Origin: Treponema sp. | GTDB lineage: Bacteria; Spirochaetota; Spirochaetia; Treponematales; Treponemataceae | NCBI GenBank assembly: GCA_017534445.1 | Contig: JAFXWC010000031.1 | Location: 1 to 45,192, forward strand | Reading direction: 5' to 3' | Length of the DNA: 45,192 nucleotides | In this document: positions 25,134 to 33,414 of the stretch, piece by piece | Position numbering within the stretch: the stretch's first letter is position 1 | Layout: the number at the start of each line of letters is the position of its first letter | Position numbers and translations under genes: made by a program | The notes under the pieces: generated by a model | Told to the model about the DNA's origin: nothing | The model's input: only the letters and a program-made list of their open reading frames with translations | Database searches by the model: none

Positions 25134-25369
25134 ATTTCTTCCATGCAAGGGAATTGCTCCCTTTGGTCGCAATATCTTACAAAATTGTCATTCCAGAAAT
25201 GCTACGCATTTCTTCCGTGCAAGGGAATTGCTCCCTTTGGTCGCAATATTTTAAGAATTGTCACTACAGAAATGCTTACGCATTTCTTCCGTGCAAGGGA
25301 ATTGCTCCCTTTGGTCGCAATATTTTACGAATTGCCATTCCAGAAATGCTTACGCATTTCTTCCATGGC
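25134..25369. repeat. 74-bp tandem repeat array downstream of secA
   Basis: AAGGGAATTGCTCCCTTTGG begins at 25147, 25221 and 25295, a period of 74 bp, with about 3.2 units. Each unit holds two hairpins: AAGGGA-attgc-TCCCTT and GAAATGC-ttac-GCATTTC. The last unit runs into the 3' end of secA, so the secA stop codon lies inside the second hairpin type. Unit count and lack of spacers rule out CRISPR. Confidence 0.88.
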
Positions 25370-28175
25370 AATTCTTAAATTTCTTTCCGCTTCCGCAGGG
25401 GCAGGGGTCGTTGCGGCCTACTTTGGGCATTGTGCGCACTACGGTTACGTTTTGACCCTGCCTGCCGCTCTGCATTGCTGAACGCTGGGCGCCCTGCATA
25501 GACTGCCTTGCGTTGAATGACTGCTGTGCCCTCTGTTCCGCGCTCATTCCTGATGGGGATGATATTGCAGACGGTGCTTCCTGGTGGGTTGCCGTCATGT
25601 TTGTCTGGGCAAGGCTCTTGCGAGGCTGTGGCTCTCCCTGAATCTGAACCTTTACCTTAAAGATTCTTCCTGCAACAGCGTCGCGGATTTCTTCAAGCAT
25701 GGTGTCAAACTGGTTAAAGCCGTCAATCTTGTATTCGGTAAGAGGCTGCTTCTGGCCGTATGAGCGCAGGTAAACCGCTTCCCTAAGGCCGTCAAGGAAT
25801 TCAAGCTGGTCAAGCCACTTCTTGTCTATAAGCTGGATATACTGGTAGCGGATGAACATGTTAAAGCTTGGCTTTCCTACAAGCATCTCCTTCTGGGTGA
25901 TGTCGTTCTGCAGGATGGATATTACGGCTTCCTCTGTAAGTCGGTCGTATGGAACAACAAGACCAAACCTGTTCTTTATCTGGTCAACAAGGGCACTCTG
26001 AAGGTTTGCACCCTTTGTGTGGCGGGCTTTATGCTCGTATTCTGCAAAGATGTTCTGCACAAGAGACTTTGCGTTCTCCATTACGCGGCTGCTGAGGTTG
26101 TCGTCCTCAAGGATTTCGTCCCTCTGCTCGTAGATAAATTCGCGCTGCTGGTTCAAAACGTCGTCAAAGTCAAGGAGGTTCTTACGGATTTCAAAGTTGC
26201 GGGCTTCTACCTTCTTCTGTGCCTTTTCTATAGAACGGTTAAGCATGCGGTGGTTGATTGGCTCACCGTCCTGCATACCGATGGCCTTCATGATGCGCTT
26301 CATCTTCTCTCCGCCGAAGAGCCTCATCAGGTCGTCGTCCATGGAGATGTAGAATTTGCTGCGTCCCGGGTCACCCTGACGTCCGGAGCGTCCACGGAGC
26401 TGGTTGTCTATGCGGCGTGACTCGTGGCGTTCTGAACCGATAACGTAAAGGCCTCCAAGGTTCTTTACCTCTTCATAGTCTTTAAGCCACTGCTCCTTTT
26501 CTATCTTAAGCGCTGCCTCGTACTGCTCCTGGGTAGCCTCCGTACCTGCGCGTTTCCTTGCCCTCATCTCCGGGTTTCCGCCAAGCTTAATATCCGTACC
26601 GCGGCCTGCCATGTTTGTTGCAACAGTTACAGCGCCCTTGGCACCGGCTTCAGCAATAATGACGGCTTCGCGTGCATGGTTCTTTGCGTTCAAAACCTCG
26701 TGCCTTATTCCCTTGCGTGTAAGAAGGGCACTCAAATGCTCAGACTTTTCAACAGAAACCGTACCAACAAGAACAGGCTGCCCCTTCTTGTGGGTCTCGT
26801 CAATTTCCTTTACGATGGCGTTCCATTTGTCGCTTTCGTTAAGGTATACCTCGTCATCCTCGTCCTTGCGTGCTACAGGCTTGTTGGTAGGAATTGCAAC
26901 AACGTCAAGGTCGTAAATCTTTGCAAATTCAACAGCTTCTGTTGCAGCAGTACCGGTCATACCGGAAAGCTTCTCGTACATGCGGAAGTAGTTCTGGAAG
27001 GTAATCGTTGCAAGTGTGCGGTTCCTCTGGGCAATCTTAAGATGCTCCTTAGCCTCAATTGCCTGGTGCAAACCGTCACCGTAGCGCCTTCCCTCAAGAA
27101 TGCGGCCTGTAAATTCATCTACAATCTGAACCTGGTTGTCCTTTACAACATAGTCAACGTCTGCGTGGTAGAGGACGTGGGCCCTTACAGCCTGGGTAAA
27201 GTAGTGCACGTACTCAAAGTTCTGCTCGTCAAATACAGTCGTGCCGTTTTCTATAAGGCGGTGGGAGAGCAGGATGTCGTTTATCTTGTTCATACCCTTG
27301 TCGGTAAAAGAAACGCGCTTGGACTTCTCGTCTATCTTGTAGTCACCCTTAAGAGCGGCCCTGTCTTCCGGCAGCATTTCAACTTCGTCGGGGTAGTCGC
27401 CGGTCTTTGGATCCTTTTCCATCTCGGTAAACTGGTCAACGTACTTGTCCACCTCAAAGTATTTGAAGGTGTCGTCTTCACCCTGGCCTGAGATGATGAG
27501 CGGTGTACGGGCCTCATCAATAAGGATAGAGTCTATTTCGTCAACGATACAGAAGTTAAAGCCCCTCTGAACCTTGCGCTTTATGTCTATCTGCATGTTG
27601 TCGCGCAGGTAGTCAAAGCCAAGCTCGTTGTTGGTACCGTAGGTAAGGTCACATTCGTAGGCTTCGCGGCGGGCCTCGTTGTCCATATTGTTAAGGATGC
27701 AGCCTACGCTCTGCCCAAGGAACTTGTATACGCGTCCCATCCAGTGGCTGTCGCGCTCGGCAAGGTAGTCGTTTACGGTTACGATGTGAACGCCCTTTCC
27801 GCTAAGGGAGTTAAGGTATGCGGCGGCAACGCACATGAGTGTCTTACCTTCACCGGTCTTCATTTCCGTAATGCGGCCTGAATGAAGCACGAGTGAACCC
27901 ATCAACTGGACGGGGTAGGCCTTTTCGCCAAGTACGCGGTATGCAGCCTCGCGGGCTAGTGCAAATGCCTCAGGAAGAATGTCGTCCAGTGTCTCCCCAT
28001 TGGCAAGGCGTTCCTTGAGGGCCTTTGTCTGCAGGGGAAAGTCTTCGTCTTTTAAAGAAGATGCCCATTCGTCTTTTGCAAGTACAGCCTCAAGCTGTGG
28101 TTTTAGGGCCTTAAGGTCGCGCTCATTCTGCGAACCAAAAAAGAAAGTAAGAATCTTGTCAAACATATTAAACAC
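25350..28175 (-). CDS. secA: Preprotein translocase ATPase SecA
   Basis: Motor ATPase that drives proteins through SecYEG. All domains are present in 941 aa: Walker A region (MKTGEGKTL), DEAD-type motif [15 protein letters not shown], the preprotein cross-linking domain, second nucleotide-binding domain ([22 protein letters not shown]), a helical scaffold domain and a C-terminal zinc tail [14 protein letters not shown] for SecB/ribosome binding. The Met/Gln/Ser-rich linker before the tail is long. The last codons and the stop fall in a repeated 74-bp unit. The start is not leaderless; a leader with a terminator-like stem precedes it. Confidence 0.97.
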   Translation of the reverse strand: MFNMFDKILTFFFGSQNERDLKALKPQLEAVLAKDEWASSLKDEDFPLQTKALKERLANGETLDDILPEAFALAREAAYRVLGEKAYPVQLMGSLVLHSGRITEMKTGEGKTLMCVAAAYLNSLSGKGVHIVTVNDYLAERDSHWMGRVYKFLGQSVGCILNNMDNEARREAYECDLTYGTNNELGFDYLRDNMQIDIKRKVQRGFNFCIVDEIDSILIDEARTPLIISGQGEDDTFKYFEVDKYVDQFTEMEKDPKTGDYPDEVEMLPEDRAALKGDYKIDEKSKRVSFTDKGMNKINDILLSHRLIENGTTVFDEQNFEYVHYFTQAVRAHVLYHADVDYVVKDNQVQIVDEFTGRILEGRRYGDGLHQAIEAKEHLKIAQRNRTLATITFQNYFRMYEKLSGMTGTAATEAVEFAKIYDLDVVAIPTNKPVARKDEDDEVYLNESDKWNAIVKEIDETHKKGQPVLVGTVSVEKSEHLSALLTRKGIRHEVLNAKNHAREAVIIAEAGAKGAVTVATNMAGRGTDIKLGGNPEMRARKRAGTEATQEQYEAALKIEKEQWLKDYEEVKNLGGLYVIGSERHESRRIDNQLRGRSGRQGDPGRSKFYISMDDDLMRLFGGEKMKRIMKAIGMQDGEPINHRMLNRSIEKAQKKVEARNFEIRKNLLDFDDVLNQQREFIYEQRDEILEDDNLSSRVMENAKSLVQNIFAEYEHKARHTKGANLQSALVDQIKNRFGLVVPYDRLTEEAVISILQNDITQKEMLVGKPSFNMFIRYQYIQLIDKKWLDQLEFLDGLREAVYLRSYGQKQPLTEYKIDGFNQFDTMLEEIRDAVAGRIFKVKVQIQGEPQPRKSLAQTNMTATHQEAPSAISSPSGMSAEQRAQQSFNARQSMQGAQRSAMQSGRQGQNVTVVRTMPKVGRNDPCPCGSGKKFKNCHGRNA

Positions 28176-28198
28176 TCATTTTAATCTGGTATGCCGCC

Positions 28199-28224
28199 AA
28201 AAAGGGAAATGTTCAAAAATTCCC
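28199..28224 (-). terminator. Terminator-like stem in the secA leader
   Basis: In minus-strand sense GGGAAT (28224-28219) pairs with ATTTCCC (28210-28204) with one bulge, followed directly by TTTTT (28203-28199), about 25 nt before the secA start. A possible attenuator; short stem, so weak. Confidence 0.35.
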
Positions 28225-28416
28225 GTTGCGGTTCATAAAATATAACGAATTTTTAGTCTCTAGTCTAGTATGGCAATTTTTTTTCTTATTAAATCGTGCT
28301 GAATCGTGCATTTTTTATTGTTATGCAACTCTTTTGGACGGTATTTTTGGACGAAAGTTCCACTTGCTCTACGGTTTTATTCCCTGGCTAACTCGACGGA
28401 AGATGCCTCTGCGTCA

Positions 28417-28490
28417 CCGCCGTTCCAGCCTTCGCTAACGCTCATCCCGCCATGCGGCGGGACTAAAGGGCTTCCATGGCGGCGTAGGTT
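28417..28490 (-). repeat. Short structured repeat, copy G
   Basis: Minus-strand sense: head CCTACGCCGCCATGGAAGCC, hairpin TCCCGCC-gca-TGGCGGGA, then CGTTAGCG, closed by AGCC/GGCT and by CCGCC/GGCGG. Head and hairpin order resemble copies D and E, though the first hairpin is reduced. The 363-bp stretch 28176-28538 otherwise holds the secA leader and the promoter of the next gene. Confidence 0.5.
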
Positions 28491-28502
28491 GCTTTTGCAA
28501 TG

Positions 28503-28531
28503 TTGACACTGGCAAACTAATTTAATATTCT
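28503..28531 (+). promoter_or_regulatory. Promoter of the lipoprotein-Nudix gene run, leaderless type
   Basis: TTGACA (28503-28508), 17-bp spacer, TATTCT (28526-28531), 7 nt to the ATG at 28539. Confidence 0.6.
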
Positions 28532-28538
28532 ATTTTAT

Positions 28539-29765
28539 ATGAAAAAAATCAATTTTTATGCAAAAAAATGCGCCTCATGCCTCTTGCTAAGTCTTAGCCT
28601 TGCCGCTTGTAGGGAAGATGGCGCCGTGTCCACGCTAAAAGAAGACAAAATATTTTCCCTGGACTACGGAACCTTTGAAGATGAACTGAACGTTTTTAAC
28701 CTTAACCAGGCCAACCAGATAAACACATCCGTTGCCATGCGCGACGGCTTCTTTTTCATAGCCAACGGAGAGTCAAAGAAAATCATGGAGATGAACAGCT
28801 ACGGCGATCTCCTGAGCCTGTATTACAATGAAGAGGCTAACCCAAGGCCTTCTTTTTCCAACAGTGCGGATGTCGTTAGCACCACAAGAAAGGCTACGGC
28901 CTATCCATTTAACGAAATTTCATCCATTGCGGTTGATTCCCGGAAAAGGCTCTACGTTGTGGACAAATTTCCTGTTGAGCGGCAGGAGCTTGATGAAAAG
29001 GACGAGACCGTTCTTTCTCAGATTGTGCTCCGCTTTAACGAAGACGGCTCTTTTGCAGACTACCTTGGACAGCAGGGGCCCGGCGGTACTCCATTCCCGC
29101 TTATAAGGAGCATATACGTTACGGATGACAACGAGCTTGTCGTGGTAAGCTTTAGGAAGAGCGGCTGCGAAGTCTTCTGGTTCAATGCGGACGGCTACCT
29201 TTTGTTCAAGGTTCCTATCTCCAGGGACAATATCCCTGACCCGCATGGCACAAAGGCTGCGGAAAGGTTCGTTACCCTGGAGAACGTTATTCCTTCTTAT
29301 GAAGGGCGCATACTTTACCTAAAGGCGGACTATTCTTCTTCCCACATGGAGGGTAAGATTGCCTCCCAGTCAAGCATTGACTACGACGAGTCTCTTCTTT
29401 TTGCCCTGAATGTGGAGACCGGAACCTACAGCGAGCCAATAATAATACCTCCCTACCGGGAAAGCACAGTGGAAGGTTTTGGAAGCGAAGTCCACAACAT
29501 TCCCTACGACTTTATAGGCATTACGGACAACGGCTGGATGTTCTTTATGGTTGCAAACGAGGGAGGCTACGACATACAGATGGTTCAGGCATCCGGCACC
29601 CGCATCCTAAAAAGGCACCTTGCCATGGACAGAAAAAAGATTCTTTACACGGCCTTTAACCTTAGCAATGCGGGAATCCTTAGCTCCCTGAACATTCTTG
29701 GCGACAAGGCACAGATGAGCTGGTGGCGGACGGATTCGCTCATTCAGGCGGTAATCAAGAACTAG
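28539..29765 (+). CDS. Spirochaete lipoprotein with beta-propeller-like repeats
   Basis: A 408-aa lipoprotein with a lysine-rich signal sequence and lipobox LAAC (Cys at about 24). The body contains repeated blade-like strings such as ISSIAVDSRKRLYVVDK, VLRFNEDGSFADYLGQQG and IRSIYVTDDNELVVVS, the style of NHL/6-bladed propeller proteins. Function unknown; proteins of this shape usually bind partners at the envelope. It starts a run of five genes on the plus strand (28539-31814) with short gaps. The leaderless promoter supports the ATG. Confidence 0.72.
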   Translation: MKKINFYAKKCASCLLLSLSLAACREDGAVSTLKEDKIFSLDYGTFEDELNVFNLNQANQINTSVAMRDGFFFIANGESKKIMEMNSYGDLLSLYYNEEANPRPSFSNSADVVSTTRKATAYPFNEISSIAVDSRKRLYVVDKFPVERQELDEKDETVLSQIVLRFNEDGSFADYLGQQGPGGTPFPLIRSIYVTDDNELVVVSFRKSGCEVFWFNADGYLLFKVPISRDNIPDPHGTKAAERFVTLENVIPSYEGRILYLKADYSSSHMEGKIASQSSIDYDESLLFALNVETGTYSEPIIIPPYRESTVEGFGSEVHNIPYDFIGITDNGWMFFMVANEGGYDIQMVQASGTRILKRHLAMDRKKILYTAFNLSNAGILSSLNILGDKAQMSWWRTDSLIQAVIKN

Positions 29766-29775
29766 GGGAGGGGCT

Positions 29776-30414
29776 ATGGCATTCGGCGACGACATGATAG
29801 ACGGCTATGCGGAAGGAGAGGAGCCTCTTGTCTTTCACCACAGGCGGGGGGAATTCCGCGACCTTGAGGACAAGAGGACACGCGAGCTTGCGGAAGGCGG
29901 CGGCTTTAAGTCCAAGGGCTTCTTTGGTGTTCTTGTAGGCACAAAGGGCAACCGCATGATTTTTATGGCTCTTGTTGTTTGCATGGGACTTATCTTTGTG
30001 CTTTCCATACTTTCCGGCAGAAAGAACGAAGGGGTAATTGACGGTGTAAGGTGCAAGATGGACGCTTTTTCCATAGCGGAGAACGTCTATGTCTCGGTTG
30101 CTCTGGATATGACCCAGGCCGCAAAAAAGAAGGATGATGCTAACAGGCCAAGGCACATCTTTGCGGACATAAAGGCCCTTGACGCGGACGGAGCCAACGT
30201 TACCTCTTCCCAGGCAGAATGCCTTTTTTCTTTGGCAGAAGAGCTCTCTGGCGATAAAAAGCAGAAGCAATTCCTGCGGGCAGTCTTTACCGACTACGAA
30301 GTTGAAACCGTTGAATGCACTGTTTTTCTAGCTGATTCCAACGAAAGCGAAACCTCAGACGCAAAAGCTTCCAAGAACTCTATACAGCTAAAATGCAAAG
30401 TGTCTAGGCATTAA
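29776..30414 (+). CDS. Hypothetical single-pass membrane protein
   Basis: No family recognised. The 212-aa product has a charged cytoplasmic N-terminal part (MAFGDDMIDGYAEGEEPLVF), one membrane span at about 60-78 (MIFMALVVCMGLIFVLSIL) and a C-terminal domain presumably outside the inner membrane. Good GGGGAGGGG ribosome site, 10 bp after the preceding lipoprotein gene, so co-transcription is likely. The tight link to the lipoprotein suggests a shared envelope job, as inference only. Confidence 0.62.
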   Translation: MAFGDDMIDGYAEGEEPLVFHHRRGEFRDLEDKRTRELAEGGGFKSKGFFGVLVGTKGNRMIFMALVVCMGLIFVLSILSGRKNEGVIDGVRCKMDAFSIAENVYVSVALDMTQAAKKKDDANRPRHIFADIKALDADGANVTSSQAECLFSLAEELSGDKKQKQFLRAVFTDYEVETVECTVFLADSNESETSDAKASKNSIQLKCKVSRH

Positions 30415-30462
30415 AGATTTGGCCTTTTTACACCGATGATATAAGATAGGGGGAATAATTTT

Positions 30463-30990
30463 ATGGTACAGTTTTATTTTCTTTCCGTACTGATTAACAT
30501 CATTGCGGGGCTTATTTTGATTTACGGCATGAACCTTGCGGAAAAGAACAGCCTTGTTCCGTCAGAAACCAAGTACACGGACTTTTCCGAGGACATAGAC
30601 GATGAAGATCCTTTTGCAGACCTTGCTTCCCCGAAAGCTTCCGCTGAAACTCCAGCGCAAAGCGAAGCGGCAAACACGGCAATCCTAAAGGGCGTAAACA
30701 ACCCTGTATTCCGCTTGGTAATAGGCGTGCTCGCTGTTTTCATTGGCTTTATGAAGATTCTTTCCGTATTCTCCGGTGACCTTCCGGTAATCGGTGACTT
30801 CCTCCCGGCATTTGCAGGAATCCTTGGCGGAGCTTCCATGCTAATCGAATACTTTGAAAGCTCAAGCGACAGCATCTATATTCCCGACAACATTCAGACC
30901 ATATTCATAGACTCCCGCAAGTACATTGGCGTTATCTGCGTAGCGGCAGGCGTTCTGCACTTTGTTTTCCCAAAGGTCATACTGCTCTAG
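30463..30990 (+). CDS. Hypothetical multi-pass membrane protein
   Basis: A 175-aa protein with an N-terminal span (about 4-23), an acidic Asp/Glu/Pro/Ala-rich linker (about 36-72), two spans with Gly-rich turns (about 82-100 and 107-125) and a C-terminal span (155-172). No family recognised. The AGGGGGAA site precedes the ATG at a somewhat long spacing. Same strand and spacing pattern as the flanking genes of the run. Confidence 0.62.
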   Translation: MVQFYFLSVLINIIAGLILIYGMNLAEKNSLVPSETKYTDFSEDIDDEDPFADLASPKASAETPAQSEAANTAILKGVNNPVFRLVIGVLAVFIGFMKILSVFSGDLPVIGDFLPAFAGILGGASMLIEYFESSSDSIYIPDNIQTIFIDSRKYIGVICVAAGVLHFVFPKVILL

Positions 30991-30999
30991 GAGTTTAGG

Positions 31000-31416
31000 A
31001 TGGCTGGAACTTCAATAACCGGAATAGCGCTGGACGGAGACCGTGTCCTTGTTGCAAAGAGAAACCCTGTTGGCCAGATGGGTGGAAGATGGGAATTTCC
31101 CGGCGGCAAGGTAGAAAGCGGCGAGTCCGATGCAGAGGCTGTAGTAAGGGAATTTAAGGAAGAATTTGGCGTAAAGGTAAAGGTCTTTTCCAACATAGCC
31201 AATGCCCATTTTGTCCACAACGGCCAAACGGTAGCCCTCCATGCCTATCTTATAAAGGTTCCCCACAAGGGCATTATCTTTAAGTACAAGCTTTCTGAGC
31301 ACAGTGAATACAGGTGGGTGCGCATAGACGACGTTAAGAAGCTGAATTTTGTTGATTCAGACCTGCTTTTGTACCCGGAAGTAAGAAAATTTGTGTATGA
31401 AAAGGGTGCAAAATGA
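31000..31416 (+). CDS. Nudix hydrolase, MutT-like
   Basis: Predicted (deoxy)nucleoside triphosphate pyrophosphohydrolase that removes oxidised or unwanted nucleotides. The Nudix box is complete: G36, E42, R50-E51, E54-E55, G57 in the stretch GGKVESGESDAEAVVREFKE. WEFPGGK is the typical MutT lead-in. Length 138 aa. AGGAG ribosome site 8-9 nt before ATG. It starts 9 bp after the membrane protein gene, and its stop overlaps the next gene's ATG (ATGA), so translation of the two is probably coupled. Confidence 0.9.
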   Translation: MAGTSITGIALDGDRVLVAKRNPVGQMGGRWEFPGGKVESGESDAEAVVREFKEEFGVKVKVFSNIANAHFVHNGQTVALHAYLIKVPHKGIIFKYKLSEHSEYRWVRIDDVKKLNFVDSDLLLYPEVRKFVYEKGAK

Positions 31417-31814
31417 ATTCTTCTGCTAAGATTGGGTGCCGTTTTTCCTGCGCCCTGGTTGCCATAATATGCCTGGGGCTAATTTTTTCCTCATGTTCTG
31501 CCAAAAAAGAGATAGTCTTTAACCCCACAGACGAAAGTGCCCTTGAACTTGGAATTACCTGGGCTGTAGTTACCGTTCCATATGCCGCCTACTACAAGGA
31601 GCACAACTACCAGAGCGATGTGGTTCAAAATGCCCGTCAGGGAGACATACTGCAGGTTAAAGGCAAGTACATAGAGCCAAATGTCCACGACATAAACAGC
31701 GTAAGTGCCTGGTACCTCTTTGATGGGGGATGGCTGGACAACGTTTCCGTAAAGCTTTACGACAACCGTCTTAAGGCAAACGCTGCCGCAAAGGCTTTAA
31801 GCGAGTCAAAATAA
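31413..31814 (+). CDS. Small hypothetical lipoprotein
   Basis: A 133-aa product with a signal sequence and lipobox SSC (Cys at about 28), then a compact domain (VVTVPYAAYYKEHNYQSDVV... GDILQVKGKY... WYLFDGGWL) whose pattern resembles an SH3-like beta barrel: short strands, a gGWl ending. The SH3 idea is inference. Its ATG overlaps the stop of the Nudix gene (ATGA). It is the last gene of the run; copy E of the structured repeat follows. Confidence 0.68.
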   Translation: MNSSAKIGCRFSCALVAIICLGLIFSSCSAKKEIVFNPTDESALELGITWAVVTVPYAAYYKEHNYQSDVVQNARQGDILQVKGKYIEPNVHDINSVSAWYLFDGGWLDNVSVKLYDNRLKANAAAKALSESK

Positions 31815-31850
31815 ATTCTAGGCAAAAAAAATAAGCGCGAAAACAGACAG

Positions 31851-31935
31851 AGCCTACCCCCGATTGGAAGGGTGGCGCAGCCAGACCGCCGTAAGGCGGG
31901 CCGGAGCGCTAGCGTAGCCCTGCAAAGCGGGTTAG
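31851..31935 (+). repeat. Short structured repeat, copy E
   Basis: Head AGCCTACCCCCGATTGGAAG, hairpins TGGC-gca-GCCA, CCGCC-gtaa-GGCGG and CGCTAGCG, closed by AGGG/CCCT, then AAAGCGGG. Same plan as copy D but with different stem sequences. It lies between the convergent lipoprotein and hisS genes. Confidence 0.65.
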
Positions 31936-31978
31936 CAAATAAAATATGGTCCAGAATTCAAAGAATCCAGAAAATAAA

Positions 31979-33292
31979 CTAATTTTTCTTAAGAATTATA
32001 GAAGCTGCCTGCATAACGCTTAGTCCTGCCTGCTGCTCGCGTGTCTTAAGGTTCTTTAGCGTAAGTGTTCCGTTTTTCTCGTCATCCTTTCCAATAAGAA
32101 TGCCAAAGGGAACGCCCTTCTTTTCCGTAAGCGCGTACTGCTTTCCCATCTTTACCGCATCCGGGAAAACTTCAACCGCAACCCCAAGCTCACGCAAGAG
32201 TGAAGCCGTCTTTTCCATGTAAACTTCAAGCCCTTCGCCGCTATTGTAAATCTCCGCGTCAAGGTAGCTGCCCTTTGCACTGGTAAGACCAAGCTCGGTA
32301 AGGCCTGCAATTAGGCGGTCAAGGCCTATTGAAGAGCCAACGCCCGGAATCTTTTCCTTTGTGTAAAGGCCTGCAAGGTTGTTGTAGCGTCCGCCAGAGC
32401 AAACGGAACCAATGGAAGGAAGGTCGTCCAGGAAGGTTTCGTAAACAACGCCAGTGTAATAGTCAAGTCCGCGTGTGATTGAAGGGTCAAGAATGTATGT
32501 TTTTTCTATGCCGGAAGCCTTCATCATGGCAAAAATGTCTTTAAGGCGCTTTGTGTCCTCGTCCTCACCGCCTGCAAGGGCTTCAATGTGGCCAAGCGTC
32601 TCTTCAAAAGAAGAAAGAGGCTTTATGTATTCAAGAATCTTGGAAGCTTTTGCCGCATCGCCCGTAACTTCTGTAAGTTCCTTGGTAACTTCCTCTGCGC
32701 CAATTTTTGCAAGCTTGTCCACAATGCGAAGGATATCCTCTGACTTGTCCTTGCATCCCAGAGAAAGCAAAAAGCGGTTGAAGACTCCGCGGTGGTTAAG
32801 GTGAATCTTTATCTTTTCCACGCCGATTGCGTTAAGGGCAGCCCTCATGAGCGCAAGGGTCTCAAAGTCGCTTGTGGCACTGTCGCTTCCAACCGTGTCA
32901 AAGTCGCACTGGACAAATTCGCGGTAGCGGCCGGCCTGTGGCTTTTCCCCTCGCCAAACCTTTGCAATGTGGTAGCGTTTAAATGGAAAGTAAAGCTCTT
33001 CTTTGTGCTCTGCGGTAAAGCGGGCGAATGGAACGGTAAGGTCAAACCTCATGGCAACGTCTCTGTGGCCGTTATCTTCAAAGCGGAAAACCTGTTTTTC
33101 CGTCTCGCCGTTACTCTTTCTAAGGAGAATCTCCGTATATTCAAGGACGGGTGTGTCTATTGGAACAAAACCGTAGGAGCGGAACGTTGCGGTAAGTTTT
33201 TCTATTAATCCGGCGCGCAGAATCTCGTCCTGCGGCATAAAATCTCTAAAGCCCTTTAAAACCTTTGGCTGAATCAGTTTCTCGTTTTCCAT
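31979..33292 (-). CDS. hisS: Histidyl-tRNA synthetase
   Basis: Charges tRNA-His; class II synthetase. Motif 1 region (VLEYTEIL), motif 2 (MRFDLTVPFARF, with GRYREFVQCDFD), the histidine-specific stretch LDYYTGVVYET and motif 3 (GVGSSIGLDRL) are all present, plus a C-terminal anticodon-binding domain. The product has 437 aa, a normal length. The ATG at 33292 gives the canonical opening MENEKLIQPKVLKGFRDFMP; the longer frame from 33358 adds a spurious hydrophobic stretch and overlaps the promoter. Single gene. Confidence 0.95.
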   Translation of the reverse strand: MENEKLIQPKVLKGFRDFMPQDEILRAGLIEKLTATFRSYGFVPIDTPVLEYTEILLRKSNGETEKQVFRFEDNGHRDVAMRFDLTVPFARFTAEHKEELYFPFKRYHIAKVWRGEKPQAGRYREFVQCDFDTVGSDSATSDFETLALMRAALNAIGVEKIKIHLNHRGVFNRFLLSLGCKDKSEDILRIVDKLAKIGAEEVTKELTEVTGDAAKASKILEYIKPLSSFEETLGHIEALAGGEDEDTKRLKDIFAMMKASGIEKTYILDPSITRGLDYYTGVVYETFLDDLPSIGSVCSGGRYNNLAGLYTKEKIPGVGSSIGLDRLIAGLTELGLTSAKGSYLDAEIYNSGEGLEVYMEKTASLLRELGVAVEVFPDAVKMGKQYALTEKKGVPFGILIGKDDEKNGTLTLKNLKTREQQAGLSVMQAASIILKKN

Positions 33293-33301
33293 AATGCTTG
33301 T

Positions 33302-33330
33302 ACTATAAAATAAACTTGGCAAAGTTGCAA
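33302..33330 (-). promoter_or_regulatory. Promoter of hisS, near-leaderless type
   Basis: Minus strand: TTGCAA (33330-33325), 17-bp spacer, TATAGT (33307-33302), 9 nt to the ATG at 33292, no ribosome site. No T-box leader is present. Confidence 0.55.
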
Positions 33331-33379
33331 GTAATGGCAAAATATAATTCTTTTTCATGTTAGCTTCCTAACATTCGTA

Positions 33380-33407
33380 TTGCCAGCTTTTTATAATGCG
33401 CTATAAT
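33380..33407 (+). promoter_or_regulatory. Promoter of serine hydrolase gene, leaderless type
   Basis: TTGCCA (33380-33385), 16-bp spacer, TATAAT (33402-33407), 7 nt to the ATG at 33415. Confidence 0.55.
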
Positions 33408-33414
33408 TAAGGCT

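Noticed and set aside
25134..25369. CRISPR array
   Set aside because: Units are contiguous 74-bp near-identical copies without unique spacers, and there are no cas genes.
25098..25481. Plus-strand frames with repeated GNCSLWSQY-like peptides
   Set aside because: They only translate the 74-bp tandem repeats; no start context and overlap with secA.
26676..27491. Long plus-strand frame (271 codons) inside secA
   Set aside because: It is antisense to clearly coding secA, has Cys/Val-rich nonsense composition and no promoter or ribosome site.
33293..33358. Longer start (33358) for hisS
   Set aside because: The extension covers the hisS promoter, and the ATG at 33292 yields the family's normal N terminus.
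31979..33358. T-box riboswitch upstream of hisS
   Set aside because: The promoter is only 9 nt from the start codon, so there is no leader to hold a T-box.
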